A stretch of DNA of 64,000 bases from Brassica napus (GCF_020379485.1 NC_063452.1:54775377-54839376); one strand, 5' to 3'; positions 21,810-37,405 are shown, counted from the first letter of the stretch. The notes: generated by a model not told the origin, from the sequence alone. Numbers and translations are program-made.

Positions 21810-22788
21810 GAGTTTGATGTATATGTAATTTTCCTACAAAATAAACTGTAGGGTATATGAGATTGATTGATGAATACAGCTTACAATTCACAATTCACGG
21901 TTAAGAAAAAAAAAGAGAATATTACTATAAATTAACAAATTATATTTTTCAAGAAAGAAGACTAATAATATTTTAAAATTTGTGTAAATTATGCATGATT
22001 GGTACTCTTGATGATAGAACAACAGTACTAATCAGTATAAACAGTATGGTGCAGTATGTTTTTGAAGTTATATATATATACTGTGATTAAGATATACATT
22101 TAAGTGATTAACAAGGTTAAAAATATTATATATAAACTTCTAATAAATATTATACAATTCTTCATGCACATTATATTAATTATGTTTTTATATTATTTTA
22201 CAGAATTAATAAAGTTCAACTAATGTAAATAATTCTAAGAATATAAACTTTAAATTATATATAAACATAATGTTTTCATGCTATGTAACACAATAAATTC
22301 ATATGAAACAGAGTTTGATGTATATGTAATTTTCCTACAAAATAAATTGTAGGGTATATGAGATTGATTGATAAATACAGCTTACAATTCACGGTTAAAA
22401 AAAAAAGAATATTACTATGAATTAATAAATTATATTTTTCAAAAAAGAAGACTAAAAATATTTTTAAATTTGTGTAAATTATGCATGATAGGTACTCTTG
22501 ATGATAGAACAACAGTACTAATCAGTATAAACAGTATGGTGCAGTATGTTTTTGAAGTTATATATATATATATATATATACTGTGATTAAGATATACATT
22601 TTAAGTGATCAACAAGGTTAAAAATATTATACAATTCTTCATGCACTTTATATTAATTATGTTTTTATATTATTTTACAGAACTAATAAAAGTCAACTAA
22701 TGTAAATAATTCTAAGAATATAAACTTTAAATTATATATAAACATAATTTTTTCATGCTATGTAACAAAATAAATTCATGTGAAACTA
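21810..22788. repeat. About 500-bp direct tandem duplication
   Basis: Sequence starting GAGTTTGATGTATATGTAATT at 21810 recurs at 22311, 501 bp away. It stays collinear to the end of each copy (ATGCTATGTAACA.AATAAATTCAT). Copy 1 is 21810-22310 and copy 2 is 22311-22788. They differ by scattered substitutions, a longer TA microsatellite in copy 2 (about 22560-22580) and small deletions. Confidence 0.9.
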
Positions 22789-24380
22789 TTTTAGAATATT
22801 TAAATATTTTTTTGAAGGCTAAGAATATTTAAATATTTGACAAGTCATTTTGTGCCAAAAAAAAATAGTATGAACAAAGAGAATGAGCATATGAAAAATA
22901 TTTGTAGTTTTCAAATACTTTCCTAAATACTTTATAAAACGTTAGCAAAAACGTATACTATTTTAAAATCTTATCAATCAAGCCCTTGTTAGTGGGGGAC
23001 TACGTAGCTTTATTCGGGAAGGGGGTCGTAGACCACTGCTGACCGTCGTACTCATGAGTTTAATGAAAATATAGTGTGACTGAATGTACTTGTCAGAGTA
23101 AATCTTTACTCTAATTTTAATTTTTTACTTTGAATTCAACATTTTTATCCAATCAGGTAAAATAATGTTTTTTCAGTCCATTTACTCCAAAAGTAGAAAA
23201 ACACTAATAAACGCTGAGTAACTTTTAACTCCATGTTAAACAAGTAAAAAAATTTACTCCATTTTACTCTAATTTTTCTTCTTTTTTCCACTTTTTTTCC
23301 CACCAATTTACTTTATGAGTAACCAATCACACTCATACTGTAAACTATAATTAAAACAATAATGTATCTTTATTTTTTGGGGTCAGAATGTACCTATATC
23401 AGAATTTTTGTTTTATAATTTAAAATAAAATTAAAAGGAACCTAATACTCAAAGTAAAAGTCATGAAGAACAGTGTTTCTTTAGAAAACGTCCAATAGTA
23501 ATATCTATAAAATTGTAAGTTGACAAATATTTAAAGTAAATAACATGGTTATATTAAATCACGATAAAATATATAATGAACTATATATATAATATATTCT
23601 TATATCAGATATTTTTATAATCATTGGATATTTGTTATAATTAAAAATAATACCCGCGGCCGTCCGAATATTTAGGTGTCTATATTCCCTCTTTGTAAAA
23701 CATTTTAAAATTAACGAAAAGTTGGTACTTTTCATTGGCTTCCACTTGTTCTGGAATTTTATCCTAGCCTATGGCTAGTCTCTCTGTTTGTTTATAGTTT
23801 TATAGGCCACACTCATAGATTCACAACCCATTGTTGACAATAAAATTAGAAACGCATAAAACCCCCTAATTAAATCCATTGTTTGAACTAGCTAGTCTCA
23901 TATCTATTGGAGTTTATAGGACAAGAGAATCCCAAGTACTAAATATTTTCAAGAATACTGTTGACTAGAATAAAGAGAATTGATAGATTAACATATCACT
24001 AATAGATAAGCTAATGTTATATATTTTTAAGAATTACAATCCTAAAGTATTTTCATTTTAAATGTCCTAGAACAAGAGTCAACTAGCTAGCTAGGTAACG
24101 ATCCATATAGCTGGAAACAAGTAAATCGCATTATAAACAGTACAGAAATGGCGTTTTAAAATGATTGAGCGGTACTAAAATAATATGTATAATTTTAAAA
24201 TATTTATGTTTGATTCTTTTTGAATAATTTATATATCCAGCCATGCAAAACGAGAAAACTGTGCCTATGCGTCAATTCCCATTTTCTCACCTCCCATTAA
24301 AAAATTGTATATAAAATTATTTATGTGCTCGAGCTAAATAGTCCACACATAGGTATATATATACAATGTTTATACCCAAC
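22789..24380. other. Intergenic, AT-rich
   Basis: No gene found. A TTTACTC-rich stretch at about 23090-23340 resembles a degenerate MITE, but I could not define its ends. Confidence 0.35.
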
Positions 24381-24408
24381 TTTCACTGCAAGAAAACATC
24401 AGCATACC

Positions 24409-24815
24409 GAGGAAAAAAATCGTCGGTATGTCGTCGGAATAACGTTATTCCGACGACATACCGACGAAACAAGTCATCGGAAATTCATTTTTCCTCGGAA
24501 ATCCCTCGGAAATTTCCGACGGAATTCCGAGGAAATAAATTTCCGAGGAAACTCCGAGGACCACCAGTTCGTTGGAAATGTCCTCGGAATATACCGAGGG
24601 AGAACTTCTTCAGGATATTTCGATAGACTTTCCGGTGGTCCAATCCTCGGAAGTTCTGACGAAATGTTCCTCAGAATTTTCATCGGGAATTTCCGAGGAA
24701 CGAAGCCCTCGAAAAATTTCGAGGAATGGGTCCCTCGGTATATTCCGAGGAAGGAGTCCCTCGGTATATTCCGAGGAAATGTTCTTCGGAAATTTCCGAG
24801 GGTTCATCTCCTCGG
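24409..24815. repeat. CACTA left subterminal repeat cluster
   Basis: Dense array of short motifs of the form CCGAGGAA, TTCCTCGG, TCCGACGG and CATACCGACG in both orientations. Many form TTCCGAGGAA/TTCCTCGGAA palindromes. By analogy with maize En/Spm these would be the binding sites of the TNPA-type protein. Confidence 0.85.
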
Positions 24816-25015
24816 AATTTCAAAAAAAATTAATTTTTTTTTTAAAAATAAAATTTTTGAAATTTAAATTCGAAAATATAAAATTAAAATTAAAATTGAA
24901 AACATATTCGATAATATTCAAAGTTGTACAAATAAAAATAAAACATTCTGAGTTTTTGAAAAAAAAAAAACTACAGGTCTTGCACGTTCGGGAACACCTC
25001 GTTCGGGTACATCCT

Positions 25016-27438
<2,423 letters not shown>

Positions 27439-27584
27439 GATTTGTGTAGGTTTAGAGAGGATTCGCCGGAGAGATCGTCGGGAGAGAAAGGGGAGATCGC
27501 CGAGAGGAGGGAGAGGAGCCGGAGAGGAAGAAGAGAGAAATGGGGAAGAAGAAGTGTTTCGTCTTTATAAAACCTAGGGTCCGA

Positions 27585-28360
27585 CGGAAACTATCCGTCG
27601 GAATTTCATCGGTATTTTCAATTTCAATTTTCGCGAAATATTTCGCGGATGGTTTGCCCGGTTAAATGAAAATATTCCGAGGAAATTCCGACGGACACTT
27701 AAATATCCGTCGGAATTTCCTCGGATATTTCATTAATCCGAGGAAAAAGAATATCCTATGCATGTATTTCTATTGGTTTATATTGTTCCTCGGAATTCCG
27801 TCGGAATATTCCGAGGAAATTCCGAGGAAATTCCGAGGAACTAGGGTTTGGGGTTTCAAAACATCGATTTTTTTTTGCCGTATTTCATTTCTTATACAAT
27901 TGTTATGCATACCATTGAGGATTCTTTGTATAGATGATCATAAACCATGAAATAACAAAATTTCAAAAATAATTGTAAGTATTCCTTTTACCGTTTATTA
28001 AAGTGTATAAGTGTTTCTCTTATGTTGTGTGGTTTTCGTTCATGCAATCGTAAAAGTGTTTGTTATTGGGTAAAACACCAAAGTTTGACTTCATAATCTG
28101 GTTAAGACACGTAATGAAGGTTATATACGTGTTATTCAATCCGCAAAACGTTGTTTTCGGTTAAAAACCCCTAGTTCCTCGGAATTTCCTCAGAATATTC
28201 CGAGGGAATTCCGAGGAAACCCTTATCTTCCTCGGAATTCCGTCAGAATATTCCGAGGAAATTCCGAGGAACTAGACTCTATAATCGAATCCCTAAATTG
28301 ACAAGGTCTATTCAGAGGAAATTCCGAGGAAAACCTATCTTCCCTCGGAATTTCCTTGGT
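27585..28360. repeat. Internal cluster of CACTA terminal-type motifs between the two genes
   Basis: Repeats of TTCCGAGGAA, TTCCTCGGAA and TTCCGTCGGAAT, the same class as at the transposon ends. They lie at 27585-27850 and 28170-28360, immediately upstream of the TNPA-like gene's presumed start (TATA-like TTTATAAA near 27566-27574). They are therefore placed to affect its promoter. Confidence 0.8.
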
Positions 28361-28449
28361 ATTTCTATTTAAAAAAAAAAAAGTCGATACTAGTCTATTT
28401 CCGAGTCATCATCACCAGATGAATCTGAATCTGGATCTTGGTGAAACTC

Positions 28450-29386
28450 TGATGTGCCGTGGGGTAGCGCACCGGGCAAAACAGGCATGCATGGCTTGAT
28501 CATGGAAAGCAGTAAAGATATATGTTCATTGTTTGACTCATATCTTCCAAACCACGAGGCTTCTACGCATGAAATCACTTGGAGAATGTTCTCAACTCAA
28601 TTACGGAGCTCCTTGAAGAAGAATCAGATCAAACGAAGTTCATATGTGATAGTTATGCTATTTACAAATCAGGTGATCTTCAGTTCTCGCGAATTCAGAC
28701 CACCCGAGAAGCTCGAAATGGCTAACCTTCTTTCTGATGAACCAACGGTCAATTCAATCATGACAAAGGTTATTATTCATGTTCTAAATGTTCAAGAAAG
28801 CATTGGGCTTGATGGTTTTCAAAAAGATTCAAAAAACGAACTTGTTTGGGCCAAATGGAGAAACCGATAAATATTGGCTAAGGGAAAAGATGGATTTCGA
28901 CCAGGCCTCAAAGGGACATGTCTTGGCCCATATCAGGAGTATATTATTCACCTTTCAAAGTCCTGGTCGTGGCTATATGAAGAGGTAGTCCAAGTTTCAG
29001 TCAAAGACTTTATTTAGTCAAGTCTTTGTTTCTATTTCCAATGTCTTGTTTTTAGCACATTTTTCTTTGGATCTCTACAACTTGTAATCCTATAAATAAG
29101 GCCTTAGAGCCACGAAATAAAACAGATTGTTTTTCCTTTTTTATGAGTTTCTCTCATTGTTCTTTGTTTAGAACACTTCTTAGTTTCTTGGTGAGGTTAT
29201 CTCCAAGTTTCGATCCTTCTTTTGTTGGACCGGTGCGTCACATCCGGCAACGATCGAAGTCTGGTAGTATCTTTGGGCTATTCCGCAACCCTTAGTGTCA
29301 CCCCTCGATCCATCAGTTCTCAATCCTCTCGGATCTGAGTTCATATCAACCTTACCGAAAGAGTGATCCATATTTTGGTCGTATCA
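28450..29386 (+). mobile_element. Solo LTR (copia-like), 937 bp, inserted in the CACTA transposase exon
   Basis: The ends are TGATGTGCCG and GGTCGTATCA (TG...CA). The flanking duplication AACTC lies at 28445-28449 and 29387-29391. Plus orientation is set by a TATA box (TATAAATA, 29091-29098) followed by AATAAA at 29116-29121. No gag or pol sequence is present, so it is a solo LTR. The open frame at 28454-28870 within it has no recognisable homology. Confidence 0.92.
29091..29098 (+). promoter_or_regulatory. LTR TATA box
   Basis: TATAAATA inside the solo LTR, 18 bases before the AATAAA signal at 29116. This is the U3/R arrangement of a copia-type LTR and could still start transcripts inside the transposon. 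Confidence 0.6.
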
Positions 29387-32300
29387 AACTCTCCATTCAC
29401 TGGTTCATCCTCTACGTGAACGACGGCTTCCTCTCCGAAATCGGTTAAATCGACTACAAGGCCAACTCCAGCTAAATCTTCTGCTGCACTTAAGTTGCCG
29501 GATGTGCTTGGTTGTAGTGGGTCTTCCAGCTCAGAACTTCCCTGAACTCGGCCTCTCGGGTTGAGTCTTGTAACAGTAACCCATGGATCATCTCTGTTCC
29601 TTACCCGGGGGTACTTTATATAACAAACCTGTAAAATTAAAAAAATTATTAGTAAAATTATAAATTAATACACATGATGATGAATCATTCTGAATAATTA
29701 ATATTTAATTACCTGATCGGCCTAAGAAGCAAGAATGAAAGGATCATAATATTGTAGCTTTCGCCTCGAATTTACTGATGTAACACCAAATACATCTGTT
29801 CTCACACCTCGATCTAGAGTGTTGTCGTGCCAATCACAATAGAAAACAGTACAGCGCAATCCAACCATGCCCAAATACTTGATTTCCAAAATCTCATGTA
29901 TGTGTCCGTAGTATACATCATCTCCTGATGCAGAATAAATGCCAGCATCATAAGTCGTACTCGAACGTCTCCTCTTCTGAGTTGTGAATGCATATCCTCG
30001 AGTACAAAATCTCAGATATGACTTCACAACAAAGTTTGGTCCAACGACCATCTCGCGTATCCAATCGTCAAATGTTTCACCTCTGGCCAAACCAGCAGAC
30101 ACCTATTAATAGCACATATATATGTTATATCAATAAATGTGAATTCGTATAAATATGTGATAAATGATATTTTAATTTGTTTAAAGCACTCACATAAGTA
30201 AACATCCAACCAGCAAATTCTCTCTGCTTCATTTCTTCTAGTTCGTCCTCTGTGGCGTATCTATATTCGAACCGCTTTTCTGCCATGAAAATCATGTACA
30301 TATGTTGACAATAATGTAATTAATTAAGATTTAAATTTCAACTTGTTAAAATAAAAATTTGTAAGCTAATTTGTTTACCTCTCATATTGAAGAACATCTT
30401 CGGAGTTGGTGAGCAAATATGTTTGCAAATTACTGCGTTCCTGCTCAGTAAGTCGACGGTCCTTTGGTTTTCCGCTAAGTCGTCCAACGTCTGTGAAAAT
30501 GTCTGGAACCGTAACATGATATGTTGCCCGTTCGCCTCTATCATCATGCCGAGCAGGTCTTCTGTTTTTGGTCTGAACTTCTGCTGGAAAGTAGTACTCG
30601 GCAAAGTTTGAAGTTTCTTCATTGATCATCTGTGCGACTATAGAACCTTCCACCCTACTTAAATTTTTCACCATCTTGTTCAAATGGAACATATACTGCC
30701 CATACATATACATCCATCTATACTGCACAGGACCACCAAGTTCCAATTCTCTTGCCAGGTGAATAACAAGATGCTCCATAACATCAAAAATGAGGGAGGA
30801 AATATCTTCTCAAGGTTGCACTGAATCACGGCTATGATAGTCTTCAAATTTTCAATACCTTCAAGAGTCACTGATCTCGTGCATAAATCGCGGAAGAAAC
30901 CACTTATCCCTGCAATTGCTTCATGAACATTTCGTGGTAATAGTTCCTTGAAGGCAAACGGAAGGAGGCGCTGCATCATTACATGGCAATCGTGGCTTTT
31001 CAAGCCAGTAAACTTTACTTCCTTTATGTCGATACAGTTACGCAAATTAGATGCGTAACCGTCTGGAAATTCCACATCGTTTGAAATCCAATCAAAGAAC
31101 GCATCTTTTCCCTCTGCATCAAGTCGGTATATGGGAAAAGGAGCCCTACCATTCTCATCAATATGAAGTTCTGAACGAGCACATATATCGACTAAATCCA
31201 GTCTTGACTTCAAATTATCCTTTGTTGTACCTTGAACATTAAGGATCGTGTTCATGAGATTGTCAAAAAAGTTCTTCTCAATATGCATGATATCTAAATT
31301 ATACCTTAGCAGATGATCCTCCCAGTATGGCAGATCCCAGAAAATATTTTTTTTGTGCCAGTTATGTAGGTCTCCAACAGCATCTACCGGAAAACGCTCA
31401 TGTCCACCGACGTCAGGCGTTATTTCTGCACCAAAATCTCTTAGTTGTGTCTTCAAATCTTTCCCACAAATTTCCGGAGGTGGATTGTCAAACACCCTCT
31501 TGTTCTTCGTAAACAAATTCCTACTCCTATGATATGGATGATCAGGTGGTAGGAATCTCCTGTGACAGTCAAACCAACACGTTTTCCTTCCGTGTTTTAG
31601 TTGGAAAGCATCAGTGTTATCTTGATAATATGGACATGATAGCCTTCCATGCGTTGTCCATCCAGATAACATACCATATGCTGGAAAATCACTTGTTGTC
31701 CACATTAGTACTGCCCACATTTGAAAGTTTTCTTTACACAAAACATCGTATGTTTCAGCACCTTTAGCCCATAGTTGTTGCAACTCATATATTAGTCGCT
31801 GAAGAAACACATCAAGTGATCTCTTAGGATGCTCTGGTCGGGGAACGAGAATCGAGAGAAACAAAAACTCTCGTCGCAAGCACAAGTTTGAGGGTAGGTT
31901 GTATGGTGTAAGAATGACTGGCCATAGAGAATACTGTCTTCCACTCTTGCCAAACGGGCTGAAACCATCAGTACATAATCCAAGGTAGACATTTATTCTC
32001 TCATACGCAAAGTCGGGATACTTTGATTGGAAATGCTTCCACGCTTTTGCATTTGAAGGATGTCTGATCTCACCATTTGTTGAGTGCTCCGCATGCCATC
32101 TCATTGGTTGCGCTGTGCGTTCAGACAGATACAACCTCTGCAACCTTTCCGTCAAAGGAAAATACCACATCCTTTTATATGGCACTGGAACTCTTCCACT
32201 CGTATCTTTATAACGAGGCTTCCCACAAAATTTGCATGTAACCCGCTGTTCATCCGCCCTCCAATAAATCATGCAGTTGTCGCTGCATACATCTATTACC

Positions 32301-33062
32301 TGATACGATAAACCAAGACCAGCTACGAGTTTCTGAACCTCGTAGTATGAACCAGGAGCTACATTATCCTCGGGTAGAATACCTTTTACAAAATCAGTAA
32401 TCGCATCCACACAGTCTTCAGCCAAATTATAATCTGTTTTAATGCCCATCAATCTTGTAGAAGATGATAAAGCTGAATGACCAATTCTGCAACCTTCGTA
32501 CAATGGTTGCTTTCCAGCATCCAACATATCATAAAATCTCCTAGCTTCTGCATTGGGTAAATCTTCCCCTCTAAAATGATCATTTACCATCTGCTCAGTA
32601 CCTACACCATAACCTACATCTGTTCCAATTGGTTCTTCTAATCTAACCGCTGGCTGAGGTTCGCTAGTACTACCATGTTCATATTCAGTTTCCCCATGAT
32701 GACACCAAATTTTGTAACTTCGTGTAAACCCACTCATATATAGATGAGTCCAAACATCCCACTCTTTAATAACCTTTCTATTTTTACAATTAGAGCAAAG
32801 ATATCTTAACATACCTGTTTTTGCATCCAGTTGTCGGTGAACTAACCCCATGAATTCGGTTATACCTCGTTGGTATTCTTCCGTAAGCAATCTCGTGTTC
32901 GGATCCAAATGAGGTCGATCGATCCAAGAACGGAAATAATTTGAAGAAGACATGTTTTTTATGAATCAAATTCGTGTGTAAAGAGAGTAAGAGGGAGGAT
33001 GAAGATATGGAGTGAATGAAGAGGAAGAGGGGTGCTTGTATTTATAGTTGAAATCCTGCCGA

Positions 33063-33380
33063 CAGACCGAGGAAATTCCGACGGAATTCCGACGCCAACG
33101 GCTAGTTCGTCGGAATTTACTCGGAATTTTTAAAATCCCCAACGGCTCTCCAACGGCTCTCTAACGGCTATAATATATCCTCGGAATTCATCGGTTTTTC
33201 CGAGGAATACATTTTTCCTCGGTATTCCATAAGAATATTCCGACGGATTTATATTTCCTCGGAATTCCGTCGGTATATTCCGAGGAAACCAAATTTTGTG
33301 TTTCCTCGGAATATCCTCGGAAATTCCTCGGGATATTCCGAAGATTTCATTTTCCGTCGGAATGTCCGTCAGAATACCGT
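33063..33380. repeat. CACTA right subterminal repeat cluster
   Basis: About a dozen motifs of the TTCCGAGGAA, TTCCTCGGAA and TCCGACGG class next to the right inverted repeat. They mirror the left cluster. Confidence 0.85.
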
Positions 33381-33398
33381 TGTTTTCTTTTAGTGTTT

Positions 33399-34824
33399 AA
33401 TCTACGTAGGTATTACCAAGTTCTGTTGTGTACAAAATTTGGAGGTAGTGACCAAAAAAGGAGGATTACTAAATTCTCCGGGAGGATCAGACATACATTA
33501 AACTTGAAGGATAGAGGATTTACTTGTCATACAATTTTTTTTCAAGATTATAATGAACATCACTAATGAATGAAGAATTTTATAAAAAATGCTATTCTGT
33601 TTTTTTTTTCATTTTCTTGTTAATTTAAATTACACTAAACAGGAAATAAAAAACTTGACACTTATAATTTTTAATTGATAAATATATCGTGGAAAAATGT
33701 TGTTGATGATGAATAATTTGTAACAGAATTGATATCGAGTTGTATTTTTTTTTAACATGATATTGAGTTGTATTGCTTTGGTTTATAGGTAGAGACAAAA
33801 CGCATCCATGTCTCGCTTTACGCAGTTCCCTTCTCTTCATGTGTGGCGACGCCCTCTTTATCTCTTCTACGCCCTCTTTATATCTTCTACGCCCTAAAAG
33901 CTCTCTTGATCATGCAACTTTATATATTACTTTTATATTCTATAATTTGTTTTTGGTTACCACGCTAATATTATAAAATACTCAGAAAGGGATCAACGTC
34001 GCGGCCTTTTTGTTTAATTAATGTTAATTGTTTTTATTCTGATGAACGACGCTACGTATATGAAGCATCTTCTGCACATTCGTAGACAGAGAAAAAGAGA
34101 GACAAAAGGACCCAACATGCACACAACAAGATACGAGCTTTCGGTTGCTTTTCTCTTTCGTGATTCTTCTGTTGGGTAAGCTCTTGTTTTTACTGTTTTT
34201 TCTTTTATTATTGATTACATAGAAACTCAAAATTTATCATATTGTTTGTGTTTTGTTTTCAATTCAAATTGTATTTCGATTATATGTTTCAAATATTTTT
34301 AGTAAAAAATGTTTTAAAATATTTCGATTGTGTATTTTTGCTAATAACTGTTTTCTGCGAATGAAGATATGAATTATGTCTGTGACAAAAAAAAAAAGAT
34401 ATGAATTATGTATTTATAGGAGCTCGTCTTCCGATATACATAAACTATACAATTTATAATATTTTTAACGGTTTATAATATATTTAGCAACATTCGTGTA
34501 CAACATGAAAGTTCTTTAGCAAACAAACAAATAAATAATGTATAACATGTTTTCTAGAAACACTACGAAACGAATAAATCATCTTAAATTGTATCTAACA
34601 GCATTTTGGTAATTGTTGTGTTAGATGGTTTGAGAATAAATTCCATAAACATTGAACTATATCGGTTCAGAACCAAGTGTGGTTGTTCCATCATGATGCT
34701 ACGTATATCTATATGAAGGGGACTTCTAAATAATATATATATATATATATATATATGGAGTGTATATTCCACGTATATATAACAAAATAAAACAATACAA
34801 ACAGATAAACAGGAATCCAAATAC
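33399..34824. other. Intergenic
   Basis: Non-coding, AT-rich. A TA microsatellite lies at about 34733-34757. The short open frames here look like chance. Confidence 0.4.
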
Positions 34825-34992
34825 TTAGAAGGCACTAATCTCATACATCGACAGGGGCACTCTCATACTTAGAAGCTTCCCATCAGCTGAAGCCACGAAA
34901 TGAAGAAAGCCATGATGGTTGTGATTGTGAGGAGGGTGAAGAAGAGGAGTATCAGGTGGTGCCATAAGATGCGGCTCTGGTGATTTGATCAT
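34825..34992 (-). other. Possible terminal exon, unrecognised (55 codons)
   Basis: A minus-strand frame from ATG at 34992 to TAA at 34825 ends in NHHGFLHFVASADGKLLSMR and then VPLSMYEISAF. The composition looks protein-like (Pro/His-rich, then a compact hydrophobic end). The frame continues upstream in phase for about 12 codons to a possible acceptor (AAAAGCAG). I cannot assign a family; it could be the last exon of a gene or a gene fragment. Confidence 0.3.
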
Positions 34993-36924
34993 CGTCTTTT
35001 CCGTGAAGATCAGATAAGATGCATTCTGCTTTTCAGGAAACCTTCATTTTCACTTTGTCAAACAACTAGTTACAACACCACATATGCTGGTCTTACTCAC
35101 TCTCATGTTAATACCAGTTCCTCTCCTCGCGAATGCTCTTAAACAGATAAATATGAATCTTGGTTTAGGTCTCAGGCATAACAGCGTGGTGTCATATCCA
35201 CTGATCATCTTGCTTTGAAATGATTGTATATATTGATATTGGGTTTACATAGATCTGGCACAACAGAACAGGTTTGATGGTTTAGCTTCTTATCGTCTTG
35301 AGAAATCTTTGCTAGTTCAGTTTATAGACATGAAGATTGCTGGAAGCATGATTAGAAACCTTTAGGCTTTCAAGGGGAGATTTCAAATCGAGGAGCTCTC
35401 TCAGACGATGAGCAGAATGATAATTGAATAAATACAGATCAGTTCGAAGAAAAATGAAGAATGAAACTAATGATAATTGGTTCATTTTAAATGCCACATT
35501 GGCACTGAGCTCACAAGAGAGGACATTAAGAAACTCTACTCCAAAATTGGTCTCATGTAAGTAGCATTCTACAATCAACTGATAATTACACTCAGTGGTA
35601 TCAGAACATTCTAAACTAATTTTCATCACCATGGTTTTGATATTTCTATTACAGCTATCTATATGGTCACGGGGAGCTTGCTATATGTGAAGATATATAT
35701 ATAGATGTGCATTGTCTCAAAGATATACTCTGGTTTCTATGGATGGTGTGTACTGGAGATGGCTTCTTTCCTCATATAAAGAAGATTACTATCTGACTTT
35801 ATGTTATTTTTTGTTATATTTGGTTTTAACTACAAGCTATGATGGTGCTATAGTTTTATACTTTTATTGCCTTTCAGTCTGAACATTATTACCTGTTAAT
35901 TCTTTTGCAAAGACAGATTGCCCATACCGGACTGATTATGAGGCAACACCAACAATATTGAGCTTCCTTATGTATAACATCTGGCTACTACAGTTACTAA
36001 TCTTTCCAGTAAGTGTAAACCTTGAACATTGTTTCCAGGCTCAGTGTTTATGTTTTCTGCTCCAGGTTTCTAAAAAAAATGGCGAAGGCTGTCGGGTCAG
36101 GTGGACAGAGATTGGGAACAAAACATTACAAGCTCACACATTTCATAGAGGTAAGATTTCATTCGTTTATCACAAACTCTGACTCATTAGTTCCACTTAG
36201 ATTCTGGTTATAGTGATTGCTTTTGTCATCAGTGTTTTACAAGTCACCACTAGACTCACTGAGTTACTATTAAAATAATTTGGTTAGTAAACCCGTATTG
36301 TTTGAATATCGACGTTATTTCTTAATTAGGTATTAATTGGTACACGACTAAGAGACAATGAGTTTGGACACTCAGAGAGATTTGTCACGACTAATTATAT
36401 TTGTTTTGAGACATACATTTGTTGACATTAGCTTTGGATTTATTTTCCAGAAAATAAGCTCGGGATAGAGCGAAGAAGAATTCATGGATCTACAAATCCT
36501 ACAACTTTGAAGGTTGGATGGTAAGTTTTATCATCTGTGTTAACTCTTTAGGTCTCTCTTTATCTTGAGGAAGTTGATGCGGACGCAGCCAAGTGTTTGG
36601 TGTACGTCAGTGATGTGTTGTTATAGTTCTGAACTCATGTCTAATACTAATTGCGGCTGAGTTTTACAGTTCAAATATGCGGTGTTTTTTGATTATATAA
36701 GTTTGAGGAAGAAGGAGAACATGAACCTAATGCAGATATGTGAATGTGTTGCACAGGTCCAGAAGTCGTGGATTCACGCAGTATCGTCTACAAGTTCTTA
36801 GTCTGACGAAGAGCAAAAAACAATAAAGAAGAGTGCCTGTCTTAAAATTGGAGGTGGAATAAAAACTCATTTGGTTGCTTTTGATTTTCTTCGTTGTCCT
36901 TTTTATTGAGAAATCGTACAATTT
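34993..36924. other. Region with possible short exons, unrecognised
   Basis: On the plus strand several short open stretches lie between plausible splice sites: MAKAVGSGGQRLGTKHYKLT followed by a GT near 36151, and ENKLGIERRRIHGSTNPT after a TTTTCCAG acceptor near 36450. I could not build a coherent reading frame or recognise a family. This may be a non-coding transcript or a decayed gene. Confidence 0.2.
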
Positions 36925-37405
36925 GCGATTTCACATTCGTTTTATGCCAAGTGAGTGTGTATGAAGATTTCCTAATAAGAATATATGACATTTGTTTATT
37001 GCTTATCAGTATTGTACACTCTTGCAGGCCTTTTATTATATTTGAGAAGTAATTAACTTAAATTTTGTAAATAATTAATATTACCTTAAGAAATTTTATA
37101 GATTTATATTCTGTTTCTGTTTTTAAAAAGAATATATGCTTTTTTAATTATGCTTTTGAAAAATTGGGCTAATCTTCTATGAAGCTTCCACGGAGCATTA
37201 GTAAAGATTAGTTCTTTAGAAAGACTCACAAAGAAAAGTATATTGCTGAGATAAATAGGAAATACGTTAACATATACTTGGTTCATGTTTCCGAAAAACA
37301 AAAAACAGCCAAAACTCTTTAAACCCATTGTTATAAAATCATGACATTTAATTAATTTATACGAACAATAGTTTAATAAAATATTTTAACAACTATTTAC
37401 TTCTA

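Larger units (their letters stand above)
28390..32953 (-). pseudogene. CACTA transposase (TNPD/Tnp2 type), broken by frameshift, nonsense codon and solo LTR
   Basis: Exon 1 (32953-30379) carries the transposase-associated N-terminal domain (with CSNCKNRKVIKEW), the Tnp2 core (WTTSDFPAYGMLSGWTTHGR, then YNLDIMHIEKNFFDNLMNTI) and the DUF4218 region. A one-base loss in a T run (plus-strand A run 30786-30790) shifts the frame from FPPSFFDV into FPPSFLML. The downstream frame resumes as MEHLVIHLARELELGGPVQY. Exons 2 (about 30194-30299), 3 (29713-30102, DUF4216) and 4 (29628 downward) follow. TAG at 29722-29724 interrupts ILAS-stop-ADQ. The last exon is split by a solo LTR: its coding sequence stops in VNGEF and resumes as EFHQDPDSDSSGDDDSEID, ending at 28390. 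The family cuts the element at its CACTA ends. This copy cannot make a full protein. Confidence 0.9.

Noticed and set aside
22368..22586. 72-codon frame in the tandem duplication
   Set aside because: AT-rich chance frame ending in the TA microsatellite and not open in the other copy.
23090..23340. Possible Tc1/mariner or hAT MITE rich in TTTACTC
   Set aside because: Repeats of ACTC/GAGT are suggestive, but termini do not pair convincingly.
24409..24867. 180- and 224-codon plus-strand frames
   Set aside because: They translate the subterminal repeats of the CACTA element (repeated Pro-Arg/Glu-Ile peptides), not a gene.
28454..28870. 138-codon plus-strand frame
   Set aside because: It lies entirely within the solo LTR, crosses its U3 region and shows no recognisable domain.
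34584..34844. 86-codon minus-strand frame
   Set aside because: It includes the translated TA microsatellite (IYIYIYI) and has no similarity.
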